Source: Pyrrhoderma lamaoense (Eukaryota > Basidiomycota > Agaricomycetes > Hymenochaetales > Hymenochaetaceae). Taken from it: a stretch of DNA of 64,000 bases. How positions within the stretch are numbered: position 1 is the first letter of the stretch; every line of letters begins with the position of its first letter. This document shows positions 26,650 through 39,117 of this stretch, piece by piece. Made by a program: the position numbers and the translations under genes. The stretch spans positions 434,001 through 498,000 of the forward strand of contig NBAZ01000008.1 of the NCBI GenBank assembly GCA_002794735.1, written 5' to 3'. The notes below the pieces were generated by a model. It was not told where the DNA came from. It saw only the letters and a program-made list of their open reading frames with translations, and did no database searches.

Positions 26650-29600
26650 TCAAAACGCATCCATAAGATGAGTGGAGACACTTCGGTACAACGAACGTGC
26701 TCCATCTGTAGATACATATTCAGATACGCACTGAGCTGCTAATTGCTCGAATTCTTCGGGTCCAAGCTCAGAGGCCATATCACCTCCAAGAGCAAGGACC
26801 GCTTCAGAGGCAATAGCAAGTTTTTCCTCCTCAGTAAAAGGTACAAATGGAAGAACGGCAGTGACACGCGACATCAAAGAGGTCTGCATTGGGTGAGAGT
26901 AATAATAGGTAAATCAGATAGTTTCCATGCTGTATTTTATCAATCACTACTTACACCAAGTCGTTCGGTGACAAGTGGCCGAAGACTATTCATAAGTTCG
27001 CGGTATTCTGCCTTGGTCATTATTGTGTCGGGTTCTTTCCTAGCTTTGTGGTTCTCAAAGACTAAGCCTTGACCCAAGTTTGAGGTGCCTAGCCATATGA
27101 CATTCCGTACATCAATATGCCGGCGTGTCGCATCTATTGAGCAACGACCTAACAAGTAACGATTAGCGGGGAGCAATAAAATGGAGCATAAGAAGCAATA
27201 CCCAGTTCCCAAGGCGCCAATAAAGACCAGAGTGTACGTTCGTCCTCATTTTTGTCGATTTCCTTAAGGGAAAGGACGATTATTAGTTCTAAGTATGGGG
27301 AATTTATTTGCGATTAGACTTACATCAAGAACCACAACGCAACGCTTTCCGGCGTTCTCTTCCAAGAATTCCGCTAGTGTTAGTTGCGAAGGCGGCTTAA
27401 AATCTGGGTATTAGACAGCTAGTGTATATGATGGCTGTATTGCTCACATCATATGGACTCATTGAAGGGCACTGCCAAAGGTCATGTGAAGTTTTCAAAA
27501 CAGTCATGTTTACGGTATGAGTTGGAACATCCAACAAGCTACCAACTAAAGAGGCATGCTTTAGTACACTATGACGAAATGACAGAGTTAAGGATCCATC
27601 ACTTACACTTCCGAGCCAAAAGACTCTTCCCGTGGCCGCTAGGACCACAACAAAGAACAACAAGTGGTGTACCAATCGGTTGTTGCGAGTGCATCCCAAG
27701 GACCCAGTAGAGATGTTCAAGAGCCCGATCTTGGCCAACAAAGTCGAAACGCATTCGTGCCAAAGGCCTGAAGTCCGTTCGACGTAAGGCAGCACTCGTT
27801 TGACCGGCGGTCGCACGATTTAAGTAATACTTCATAGCTGGATTGAGTACGCTTTCCCGTTTCTTGCGTTTACTTATCGAGCCAGTTGCTTCTGAAGGTA
27901 GGTCAGTCAGTATATCCTCCTCTTCGGATTCCTCGGTCGGTTTCTCTGAGCCTTGTTGAACCTGAGTCGTCGGAGATTCGCGTAGTTCAGTTGACAGTGA
28001 AGACGGGTCTGCCCCAAATGCAAGGAGTGTCTTGACGATTTCTGTCTTGTTAACCAAGGCGTCATTTGTCAGTGCAAACCCAAGAGCAGATTGGGGTCCG
28101 ATAGCGTCATTGATATGAGCCTCTCCGCTCGCTAGGACTCGTTCAACTTCTGCTGGATTATCACTTGCAATCGCGAACATCAGCGTCGGGCGTGGTGTTG
28201 CAATCGCGTGACTAGGAGCTGCAGCTTGTGCTTTAGGGGGGATAGTTTAGTAGGAGGCGGCTTTTCTACTTCTACAAGGGGCGCTGATTTTTCTGAGATA
28301 GGTTGAGGTTGGACAAGGGATTCTGGAGGTTCCTCAGATAAAACCTGTAGAGGGGGTATTGTGGGTTCGACGGCAGTCGCATCAGGATCAATTTCAGCAT
28401 CTAAACATTGGGACTTTGAGAGCTCTTCAAAGTCCAGGCCTCGCATGGAACCCGAAAGCGGACTCAACAAATCTAAGTTTGATACATTTTCGTCGACGGA
28501 CTCGGCGGACTGGGAACGGTGATGGGATATGTCACCTCCATCCAAGGGGGTATCATTGTTCTCTACAGATGAAGAAAACAAGATGGAATCCAAAGAAGGC
28601 ATGCGAGATTCATCGCTAATAATTACTGAAGAATTGTCGTGAGAGGGTATATCCGTGTCATTGAGATATGCAGAAATTATTGAAGATCTAGAAGAAGAAA
28701 GCTAATTGAAAATTGTCAGAAGTGAGTCGTAGAATTAGCACTAAACATAAGATATACCAGAGAGTTGTCTACAAGGGAGCCATGTGATACATGATGAACG
28801 TGAGATGTAGTTGAATGAATGGAAGCTAGAATTAAGTAGTATGTGTTACTAGGTCATTACAGAGTATGTGATGTAGATTACCTATAGACGAACGTTTTTC
28901 TTGAGCAGATGTAGTGGGCGATTGTCTATCAGAGATCGACGAAGAGGCACTATTCACATTATGGGACTGGTAAGAGAAATAAATGTTTAGTAGTATACTA
29001 CCAGAGGAAGAAAGAAAGAGCTTACAAGTCGCAAGGGTTTCATCCACGATTGCCGTTTACTGGATGATGAGTCGGAGCTAGCCACGGAGGCAGGAGACTC
29101 CGCGCGAAGATGTTTGGAAGAGAACTCCACTTGAGATGCAGAGCGTGGAGGGTTCGCATAGTTTCTCTGGAAGGATGAATTTGAACTCGCAATAGAAGCT
29201 AGGCTATCTCGTTTCCTGAAGAACCTGAAGCGAATCCCGCAGGAGATACCGATCGTGCTCTACCCGCAAGCATGTCTACACGAGAAGCAGGACGAGGATT
29301 CGGACTTAAGTTAGCTAGAGAGCTTGCCAAAGAACCCGTAGAATCATTAATGGAATGCGCCGACAACCTTTTAGCTAGGGTCGATGATTGTATCTCATCC
29401 TAAAGATTAATTTGATAAACAAAAGTACTTCAGATCAAGAATAATAAACTTACTACTAGTAAAGATTGTCGGAATCCAAAAGGCACTTTCTGTGAGGCTC
29501 CAGATCTTTTCTGTAGTTCTGCCCAAGAAGGTCTCGGACTAGATACAGAAGAAGAGGCTGATGATGTGGTTGAATGCCTTGACTCGTCATACAGGGGCGA

Positions 29601-32306
29601 TGGACTGGGTTTCACAGTTTTTTCAACAGAAGGGCTCAGAGTTTCACGTAGTACCTTCGTTGGTGATATCACAGAAACAACTTCTAGCCTTTTCGGGCTA
29701 CCAACTGTGTTCTTGGCTCGTCTCTCAAAAATCGTCTCGTGCATGGAGTCTTTGCCCACGTTCTCATCATCATTTGGTTCAATGAATGTATCGTGAGTAT
29801 GCGACGATGACTGATCCGAGAATACGGGAGAAGGATCGAGCGAGTCAGTTGTAGGAGAATTTGAATTGCTTTCTCCGCTGGAGGTGTCAATCTTGGCAAG
29901 ATTCTCCGAAGGGTCTAACCTTAATATGGGAGCAACAACGAATTGTCCATCGTCTGAGGTGATACTTTCCTCCCTAATCAATCTTTGGAGAAGATTTGTA
30001 CGTGAAGATGCTGGAGATGACGTAGAAGTCTCCTCCCTATGCACATCTTGTCTAGACCTTGATTCAAAAGGAGATGATAGATTGATTGCATCTTCTTCAT
30101 GAACTTGACCTAAGGCTAGGGGAGACTCATACGAGGCCACAACATGCTCAAGTTCGATCTCACTGTCAACGTCACTGCTGTCCTGATCTTGCATAGTGTA
30201 CTCCAGAGATGAACTTTCAGGGGACGCGTCTTGAAGTAATTCATCTAAGACAGAGTCAATTTGATCTTCAACGACAATCTCCTCTGTAGCAATTTTCTCT
30301 GTAGCAATTTCTTCCACAGTAGTTTCTTCCCTAGCTGTCTCCTCCATGGCAATTTCCTCAACAATAGCTCCCTCCTTATCAGCTTCCCCTATGAAGTCTT
30401 CCCCCAGATCTTTGGACTATCTCCATGAGCAACCTCTCCAATGGAAGAAGATAAATTGGCGATAGGTGATGGAGAACGAGTCTGATCAATAGCCTCACTC
30501 TCGATCGCATTGTCTGCTTGCTCGGTAGGTGACGATACAACCTTTTAGGAGAAGATTGAACCACATCGAAGGAACTTGTTGAGTGATCCACAACTTCCAC
30601 ATCTGAATGTATGGTAGAGATTCGCGACTCTGTAGACGAAGGGCTCGATTCGACCTCCCTCCCTCCACCAGAAAACCGAGCTTGAGATAGACGTTGTTGG
30701 CCTCTGGCCTCATCACTCTTCTGAAGCTGAGGTGATGGTAACGAGGGATCTTCTCGCTGCTGATCGGGAGGCATAGATTCAACTAGATAAGGTAGATTAC
30801 GAGGTGTACGGAGATAATCAGATACGGGCCTTTCGGTATCATGAGGGGAATTGATTTCTCCTAGATTCTCCGATAATGATTCGTCAACCCTCTCGACAAT
30901 CTCAAAGCTTTCTTCAGAATAGTCTTTGCTTTCATCCGTGTCTTGAGATACTGAGGAAGAAGCAGCTGCGTTTTCAGAACTTTCTTCAGATGATTCAAGA
31001 GTCTCAAGCGAGTCAACATCGTCATCTGCGTATGGTCTTGATCGAGTAGTTGGAGTAGAAGCCATTCCATGAATCGCGCTAAAGATTGGCGCCATTGTAT
31101 CACCTGCATGCATCTGAGGCGAGAGGATACGAAGAGCCGGCGAGGCCGCCGCGAAGGGAGAAGTAAGGAGTTCGAATGTTGAAGGAGGGCGAGAGCCCCG
31201 GGCGGAAGTTAATGGATCATCAATAAATAGTAGAGACTGTGGACGATATGTATGTACTTCAGGTGTGCTATTATCCAATACAATAGAAGATAGGACATGA
31301 GACTGTGTGATGATAGGCGCGGGAATGTGTGGTCTATGAAAAGATGAGTTCGATGGACGTTCGGTAGAGCTCGATTTATCTTTAGATTCCAAATTAGAAG
31401 TAGACGCTTCGACACTGAGAACAGGAGGGGAAGTTTCCTTGGTTCTTGGCGAGTCTTGTAGATAGGGAAGCGCTGTTGAGTTGCGCCAAGTATTCGAGAC
31501 GTTCGGGGAGTTGAGATCAGGTTCCGAAGGAGAATTTGAAGCATCAAGTTCTCGAATATCCTCCTCGAGTTTACTTCCCATAACCTCAGCTACGTTATCT
31601 TCAGTAACTTTCTCCTCGACCTCTTGTTCATGACTTTCTTCATCCTCCTCATCCTCTTCACCCTCCTCGAACTCTTCCAACTCCGGTTCTGGTCCAATGA
31701 CTGGCTCCAGGACACTCAAAAGACCAGAAAGACGAGGAGATCTGGGCGGAGACATGACAGAACGCCGCCTCCGCTCCGAAGAGGTTCTCTTTAGTGTACC
31801 ACGCGAGCTCGAATTTGAGCTCATACTCGTGCTCCTACTTAGACTGACATCTGCGCTAGAGCTCACTTTTACCTGAGACTCGAAACTCATTTTTTCATCA
31901 ACACCTCGCCGCCTCTGCCGCCCCGCGCTCACACTCATTTCATCATCCCCCTTCTCAGTCTCTCCATCAGACCGTTCTAACACCCGCGCATAATTAGTAG
32001 ACATACCCTCCGGGGGCGCTGTAGATGCGAGGATGCCCTGTGGCTCATGATTAACTTTTACGCTATGCACAAAGTTGCATGCATCGGAGAAGAGACAACG
32101 TCCCGCCGAATAAAAAGGACAAGGCCGAGCTATAGTACCGGGAGAAAAAGTCAATCATTAGTTAGCTTTCAATTTCGCAGTTTCTTGGGTATTATAAGTC
32201 CTTTAAGCTATAGGGGAATTGCATTTGCGACATCTTTTGCCTTGAATGTGACTGTAAGAGTTTGATACTCACTTTTCTTCTTCCAATACGGTGGGGGCGC
32301 TGCCAT
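26650..32306 (-). CDS. CCCH zinc finger - Ser-rich - ankyrin-like - AAA+ (ClpB/Skd3-like) composite protein
   Basis: Exon 1 (32306-32273, MAAPPPYWKKK) splices in phase to TRPCPFYSAGRCLFSDACNFVH, a C-x7-C-x5-C-x3-H finger of RNA-binding type. About 1,000 residues of Ser/Glu/Pro-rich disordered sequence follow, spread over several exons with short GT..AG introns. Then come an ankyrin-like segment (MFAIASDNPAEVERVL, EIVKTLLAFGADPS) and an AAA+ module. Its parts are Walker A GPSGHGKS near 27640, Walker B CVVVLDE near 27330, sensor-1 WLGTSNLG, the arginine-finger region SLMSRV and a sensor-2-like GARSLYR. The protein ends at 26650. Ankyrin plus ClpB-type AAA+ resembles mitochondrial CLPB/Skd3. Single-base losses lie near 28236-28241, 29212, 30401-30405 and 30543. 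No promoter-like break separates the halves, but two adjacent genes cannot be excluded. Confidence 0.65.
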
Positions 32307-32643
32307 TTAGCACGATTCATCGAGCGAAACGGTTAATACGTCTCTGATGACGGCGCTGATAGAGGGGATGACGCGCAAGATACAGAGAGGGGGAGGCAGA
32401 GATGATGCGAGGACTTTGGGCCTTCGTCTATAGACTTTGTCGCTTATTTCGGGTGGACGCGGCAACTCCTGATCACAGTTATTTGTGGGTCCATGTGTGT
32501 AAACAACGCGACATCGCGGTGTTGTTGGTGTTGATGATGATACAAATATATTCAAATCCGGATTTATACATAAGGAGTAATACTACAACTATGATGTATG
32601 CAAGCACGATCTAGTAAGGTGGTATAACACAGTTCCTTGTTGT
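32307..32643. other. Intergenic region upstream of the CCCH-AAA+ gene
   Basis: This holds the 5' flank of the CCCH-AAA+ gene and the 3' flank of the F-box WD40 gene, both on the minus strand. Short overlapping frames carry no motif. Confidence 0.5.
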
Positions 32644-34734
32644 TCAAAGCTGAAGAAAAGAAGTGTCCAATCCATACGACATATCCCATATACATATCTT
32701 CTGATCTTCCCCACAGGATACAATCTGAACGTTTGCAATGCTTGTGAAAAAGTATTTCTAACGTCAATCAGTGATGGGGCTCACTTTGGTACAATCAAAT
32801 CCCACACAGAATACACGGCCTTCATGTCTACCATTCAAATCCACTATCAGATTCCCCGTCTCTCGGTCCCACACCTATGTTCTCATGATTAGTGGTTCTG
32901 CCCAATAAGAAATCTCACAGATACCACAAGAGATAATACCTTGATTGATTGATCGTAGCTTCCACTCAGCACAAAATCATCACCTAAAGCCACACTTCGT
33001 ACAAGATCGCTATGCATCTCGCTCGCCATAGCACTTGCACGCCTACTCAATGCACAACGTCTTTCTACCCGTAAACCATCCCCATATACACCTCCGCATG
33101 CCTCACATACAGTACACTCAGCAGCACCTGCTCCGAGTCGTAAAGGCAAAGGATCATGAAACTCAGGCGAAGTGCTCCACCCGCGACACTTCTCAATATC
33201 AAATAGGCGAATGTGCTTATCCGAAGACCCGGATAGTACGAGGGGCGGTGCGAAATCAATTGTTGCTATTCCCCGTGCATGATGAGCTTCAAATGTCCGC
33301 AAAAGTTCTCCCGTCTCTGAATTCCATACTCGAAGCGATTTATCACCAGACGCCGACACCACCAAACTTCCAGAAAGAGCCACAGCATTGACAGCCGCTC
33401 TATGCGTCCCAAGAACTGTTCCTTCATCGAGAATGGAATCCGACAAATCATCATTATTCTTGTTAAAGCGATACAATCGGATGGTCCGGTCCTTAGAACA
33501 GGAAACGAGACGCTCATCATCAAACCGAACACAGAGAACACTATCATGATGGTCTCTGATTTTCGTCACCAGCGATCCATCCCGAAGATCCCACAAACAA
33601 ACACGGTTATCACTTCCTGCTGTAGCCAGATAGTTGTTGTGAGCACATAAACTCAAGATACTTCCCATATGTGACCCTTGAAACACTCGTTCAACACTCC
33701 CGGTAGCTAGGTTCCATTCCCGAACACTTTTATCTTTACTCCCCGTAAAGAGTACCTGACGACCATCCTCGGGGTACGTATATAGTTGCAAACAATAAAT
33801 TATTGAAGTATGCGCATTAGGTGTACCTTTCGTTTGAAGAGTTGAAAAACGGTATGATCCATGCAATAGCCGATTTTTCAATAGTATGTGTGTCTGGTGC
33901 AGTAGCTTGTAATCCGGCCGCGGTGGCTCAACGGACGGCATTGTCATCGGGGCAGAGTGTCGGAAGAAAAGGGGCCGAGGCCGGCTTCCCTCACGGGTCT
34001 GGCCGCCGCCATTCCGCAGAGGGGACGACCGCCGATGTTGCTGACGAGTACTTGCAGAGCGTGTAGGTGGTTTTATCCGCGGAGTGGCCGGTAAGCCAAC
34101 AACGTGTGGGTTATGTTGATAAGTGATAGTTTGGGTATGTGAGTGCGAGTGGTCTGAGTCGGGTTCTTCGTCGTCGCCCATCCCCTCATCATCAAAGTCC
34201 TCTTCGCCATCAAGGTTATCGAAGAGAGGTACAGGATCATGCGGGATGCGTGGCCAACGCCACTCCCAACCGCGTTGCGCACATAGGTCTTTCCATAATG
34301 TAGAGTCGTCTGTTAGCGTACGCCAACGACGACTTACAAGAGCACATGTAAGTAGAGTTTGCCAAGGCACATAAGAGAATATATACAACGCGAGTTCGGA
34401 AGGGAGACACTATAAAGTAATACGTCCGATTAAACTCAGTTCTATTCAGAGTAAAAAGATGAATATATAATTACGCCTATGATGTCTACTTGAACACTCG
34501 GTGCAATGGCTCGATGAACCCGAGCGATCTGTGAACGTGGCAAGGTAGCTAGAAGCTTATATACAAGCTCTATTCACGATTGAGACATTTAACATCCATC
34601 TATATAAGATAAGGGAGAAAGGGTAAACTCATACCTTCACGGGCCTCTAGAGGAAGTTGGTCAACTGCCACGCTAGCACCAATATTGCTAACGTCTTCCC
34701 CATCATCAATGTAGCCTTCATCGGTAGTTCTCAT
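32644..34734 (-). CDS. F-box / WD40-repeat protein, Cdc4/Pop1/Fbw7-like SCF substrate receptor
   Basis: Exon 1 starts at ATG 34734 (MRTTDEGYIDDGEDV) and is acidic. Exon 2 has ELVYKLLATLPRSQIARV, like the dimerisation segment that precedes the F-box in Cdc4/Fbw7. The F-box is CLPSELALYIFSYVPWQTLL, ending SRRWRTLTDDSTLWKDLC. An acidic and Ser/Pro-rich linker leads to seven WD repeats. They end REWNL, CLWDL, RLYRF, RVWNS, RLFDI, VWDRE and ICIWDM. The last two lie in small exons downstream, and the stop is TGA at 32646-32644. Such proteins bring phosphorylated substrates to the SCF ubiquitin ligase via Skp1. A Cys-containing insertion (CTVCEACGG) sits between the fifth and sixth repeats. The long exon of about 500 codons is intact. 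Confidence 0.9.
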
Positions 34735-35562
34735 TTTTTCTTTGTCTTTAATACAGCCCTGATGTTGCGCGCAAACAGTGCTGTCAATGTCAGAAGATCG
34801 CCGTGTATGTGGGAGTGCTGCAACTTTGCTTGGTTAGGGGTCAGCTTTAAAAGGGGACGTCTGAGGGGATCCGGTATCCAGCTCGAGGACAAGTGACCAC
34901 TAGTATCTCTCTACAAAGGAATACAACTCAGAGTGGTCGCCATGCCACACCAGCTTTCATTGGACAGTTGGCCGTCGCACATCAGTCTCTGCTTAGATTC
35001 GTCCACTGAGCACAAGGAAAAGGCGATGTCCGTCGGGTGATTGGATACGGTAAGGTCGAGCATGGCAACCAATAACAGGCGTATTCAATCAGTCCTATCA
35101 GAATCCTCAATGTTCACATCATTCTCCATCAATTTTCTTTGACTACTAGCTTAAGAAATTCTTCAGTGCTCGTGACTACCGGTTTACTCACAGACAAAGC
35201 AGCTAAAGAGTAAGAGTACGGACTACCAGTATGCAAAAGGCGAAAATACAATGAAAAACGTCAAATAAAAGAATATCAAATAAAAAGCACAAGGTTGCGC
35301 AGGGGTATGGGGCATAAGGATAATTGCATGTCTTTTGTCCAGTAATGCCAAGGAACGCAAATATAATAATCTGAAGCATCACTCTTCCAAATAATAACGA
35401 GGATTCTGTTCGGCACCTGACCAAACGGAGATAATTAACAAAATTGAGAAATGGTATTATTGACGACTAAATTACGGGGCTAACTGCATATCATCTCTCT
35501 CTATAGACTGGAACTTAGTTCAACACAATAACAAACAAAATATTGAGATGTCTGTACACACC
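34735..35562. other. Intergenic region upstream of the F-box WD40 gene
   Basis: Promoter and leader of the F-box gene and the 3' flank of the next minus-strand gene. A minus-strand frame at 35203-35424 is short, Cys-rich and unsupported. Confidence 0.45.
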
Positions 35563-36760
35563 TCAGTAATGCTGCTGTTGTGAAAGACTGCTGATGCGCT
35601 TCATGTTACGCCAATCACTACCACTATCATGTTGCGCCTTTCCAATAGAAAGAGTATCTGCTTGAGCTGGAGAGGCACTTCTATCCAAGCATTCAGTTGG
35701 GACAACACCCTGTTCTCCAGCTATATTCTGGCAAAGCGCCCAACCATCATCGAAGGCTTTGACAACCGTGACAATCTCTCCAGCACTGATAGACAATTCA
35801 TCGGGTAGTGTCGGTATGAACACTACCCGGACCACAGCAGTTTCGGCGGCAGAGGATGCCGGTCGAGGAGTTGCAGGACCCATTGGCACACCAATTGAAG
35901 GAGCATTGTTATAACTCGCTTGCGGGGAGGAATATAGTAAGAAGATGGGGAAGGAGAAAGCGATGGGTTCGGGAGACAGGGCGGGGAGGCGCCCATACTG
36001 GCATACGCTGGGGCTCAGCATTCAAGTATCCATTGGAAATCGGCTTTTCTGGAAGAGGAGGTGAAAAATCTACACCAGAACCAGTATCAGAGTATTTATC
36101 CGTGAATTCCGGATAAGTACCAGCGCCCCAAGTGTTGCGCTTACGTTTTCGGCGCTGAATGAAAGTCTTGCGAACTGCAAAAATGATGACTATAAGACCA
36201 GCGAGCACGCTAAAAGCAATGATACCATCTTTTGCTGCGCTACTAAGGCCCCCAGTAGTAGAAGCTTTTTCTGACGATGTTGCGCTTGCAGCACTTCCAC
36301 TAGACGTACTAGACGTTAAAGTAACAAAAGACGTCGTTGGATTGTGAGTAGTGGACGGAGTAGTGGAGGTCGTCAAGGGCACTGGTGCATTGATTGAGGA
36401 CGTAGTAGTAGTAGTAGTACTAGTGGAACTCGATGATGTCGATGATGATGTTCCAATAGAGATGTTTATCAAAGCCGTAGTAGACGAAGATGTCGTGCTA
36501 GATGTAGAAATGGTTGAAGTGCTTTGAGAAGTCGTCGAGGTCGTCGACGATGTAGTGTGAGTTGTTGCAGCAGCAGTAGTGGATGATGTGGACGAGCTGG
36601 ATGAAGTTGTTGAGGTTGCTTTTGAACTGGTGCTAGTTGACGTTGTTGTCGCACTCTTAGCCGTCGTGCTCTCCTCTACATCCTTCTGGTTATCACTGCT
36701 ATCATCGGCAGCCCGTTTGAGCAGCTGACGGTGAGTACGGACTTGCTTAAAATCGTGCAT
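35563..36760 (-). CDS. Single-pass membrane protein with Ser/Thr-rich ectodomain and C-terminal SH3 domain
   Basis: From ATG 36760 a short basic leader is followed by about 130 residues almost entirely of Ser and Thr, which are probable O-mannosylation sites. A membrane helix, IIAFSVLAGLIVIIFAV, is followed by a basic stop-transfer QRRKRKRN. The cytosolic tail contains an SH3 domain with VVRVVFIPTLPDELSI, GWALCQNIAGEQGVVP and YxP-like ends. The protein ends QQQHY at 35563. The layout resembles fungal cell-wall stress sensors combined with a Fus1/Sho1-type SH3 domain. Two missing bases, in the C4 runs at plus 36010-36013 and 35924-35927, break the Pro-rich linker between helix and SH3. No signal peptide is visible, so an upstream exon is possible. 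Confidence 0.75.
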
Positions 36761-37640
36761 GTCGTCAAATGGGAGAATATGTTTGAATACTGGTTTTTCT
36801 GGGTAATTCCGTCACCTTGGGGATCGGTTTAAAAATATAAAAGAGCGGATAAGGGTAGTAAAGAACGGAATGCCGGTGCGCAAAGCTTTCGGCGAGTGTG
36901 AAGGTAGCGTAAAGATGTGCAGGAGACGAAGAGCGATGAGAGCAAGTGAGAGTGAGTCGAGAAAAAGGGTGAGAGAGGGGAGGGAGATGGCTGGCACAAC
37001 AAGGACCGACTGAGTCTCTTCCTCGCTTACAACACCACCTCTTTTGGTAATCCTTACTCGTATCAAACTCACAAATTTAGAATCGCTAAACTATCATGAT
37101 TCGATCTTTTTGTATACTCTTCTCCTCATATATCCAGTTCAGATCACTGCTAGTTATTTGCACAATCCAAAGAGTTATTTATCTCCAAATGCTATTATTA
37201 GTAACAAAGCCTAGGCATAGAACCTCTCTGATCTAAAGCCTTCACTAAGGGATCATTGGGCCGTATTTCTCGCTTAGACAAGTCCCTCTTTGTGTAGCTC
37301 GCTCCATCTAAATACGTCAAAATGTCTCTAGCGATATAGTCTTTCCTCGACAAGGTTAAAATGCAACGCTTCCAAAAGATTGATGTAATCGCTTCATTTG
37401 CTACATGTACCAGTATAACTCTATCCTACAGGGAAACATCTGTAAAACTGAAATCCGATAAACGTCCATAACATTCTCTATCTGCTTAGTATTAATAGAT
37501 GTACTATATCTTATCCGTATCTGTACGATGTCAAATACCCCTTACAAAATATAAACTAAGTACAGGGAGGGTAAAAAATAGTCACGTGTAGGCGATACGA
37601 GATCCGCATCCGTGTCCAGTACACCTCTGGAACGAAAACC
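36761..37640. other. Divergent intergenic region between the SH3 gene and PAM17
   Basis: The first 300 bases, read from the minus strand, are pyrimidine-rich, as expected for the promoter of the SH3 gene. Nothing else is recognisable. Confidence 0.5.
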
Positions 37641-38497
37641 ATGTCATCCTCTTCGTGTCTGGGATTAATCGCTCAATCCGGAAGGAGGCAACTAAAATGC
37701 ACAAGGATCAATAAAATAAATCCAAGAAGATGGAACTCAACCCAAGCTGGCTCATCAAAAGGCGCTCATGAAAACACAAATGGGAAGAACCCGCTCAACT
37801 GGCAGGACTACCTTACTATCCGTGGACGGAAGCGCAGATGGGAGTTGGTTAGTTTGCGGGACCTTTGAATATAGTATACTTGTTGACATTTACTTTCCAA
37901 TCATCAAGGCAGCAACTGTGCCCTCAATTTTAGTCGGCTTTGGTGCCGGTGCAACTTACTTTGGCGGAAAAGAAATAGATGCAACCAAGCCGATTTTTGT
38001 ATGTTTTCAATTTCTTTTGTGTTCACTGTTAGTATCTGACTATATGGATATAGGGTTTTGATCCATTATATGTATATGGATTTGCCACCCTTGCTTGCGG
38101 CGGTGAGTTATGCTTTATGATTAGTCTTACATTCGACTAAAAGTATGTATTAACAGGTGTTGGATATCTCATGGGACCTATTATTGGCTCTTCAATTTGG
38201 CGACTTACGCATCGTCGCTCCCTTGCTCTCATAGAAGCTCGTGACCGTGAATTCCATCAACACATAGTCAAAAACCGTGTTGATCCAAGGGCTCAGAGTG
38301 CAACGAACCCTGTTCCTGACTTCTACGGTTTGTCTTCTACCCGTCTCACGTATTCCTTACCTGTGATCTAGTTCCTAACACACTGAACTCGATTTATAGG
38401 AGAGAAAATCGGTTCTTTGCACCAATATCGTCAATGGTTACGTGATCAAGCTCGGTATAAACGTAAATCGGGTTGGATAGACGATGGAAGTCTATGA
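37641..38497 (+). CDS. PAM17: Mitochondrial import motor subunit Pam17
   Basis: Five exons (37641-37847, 37909-37998, 38054-38102, 38157-38327, 38400-38497) give an intact 204-residue protein. The N-terminus is rich in Arg, Lys and Ser without acidic residues, a typical matrix presequence. The family core follows: NWQDYLTIRGRKRRWEL, then a first helix ATVPSILVGFGAGATYFGG. Then come IFGFDPLYVYGFATLACG, the second helix VGYLMGPIIGSSIW and the conserved end NPVPDFYGEKI with YRQWLRDQ. In yeast Pam17 binds the TIM23 channel and helps organise the presequence import motor. Confidence 0.94.
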
Positions 38498-39117
38498 GTA
38501 ATTTTCTTACTACCTCCCAATTAAATCCTATCTACACTTAGACCAGAACAGTCATGCATAACTTAATCATCATCCATACAAGTTTACAGAACTAAAAAAA
38601 CTATTATACATTCACTTTTTATCCGGAAGGACTAAGTCACAATATTTGATCTAAGCTTTGTATATGTATAAGTCAAAGACAGCATAGATCCCAAACGAAA
38701 TCTACTTAAACAACAAACTAAATTTTGATGGTCATAAGAAGAGAAATCGGATTTGCGAAACAGTACAATCCCTTCCTGTCCCCAAGCGGAGTTACGAGTT
38801 AGATAGAACACGTCGGTTTATATATAATCCCACGCACAAACTTTGCTCGTGACACACTCTCACCCTTAGTTACTGAATGCAACTTTATTTCATTCTATAA
38901 TTGAGTTGATTACGATCGAGCCACTCCAAAAACTAGTCATTGATGTTGGATATCTCATATTTTCATAGAGTAAAGCTTCCTTCACTTTGAAGTCATCTTC
39001 ATCCTGGCACTAGATTCCATATAGCAAAGCAGTTTCGTTTACTACTGAAAGGTATGCATCTCGATACTTAGAAGTACTACTGGCTTGACACGTTATAACA
39101 TTGTAGGCTACTACTAG
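38498..39117. other. Intergenic region upstream of the peptide transporter
   Basis: AT-rich 3' flank of PAM17 and promoter region of the transporter gene. No gene is supported. Confidence 0.5.

Noticed and set aside
29430..30347. Separate gene call for the Glu/Ser-rich frame
   Set aside because: Its start lies inside continuous coding sequence of the CCCH-AAA+ unit. The apparent start comes from a frame break in a C5 run.
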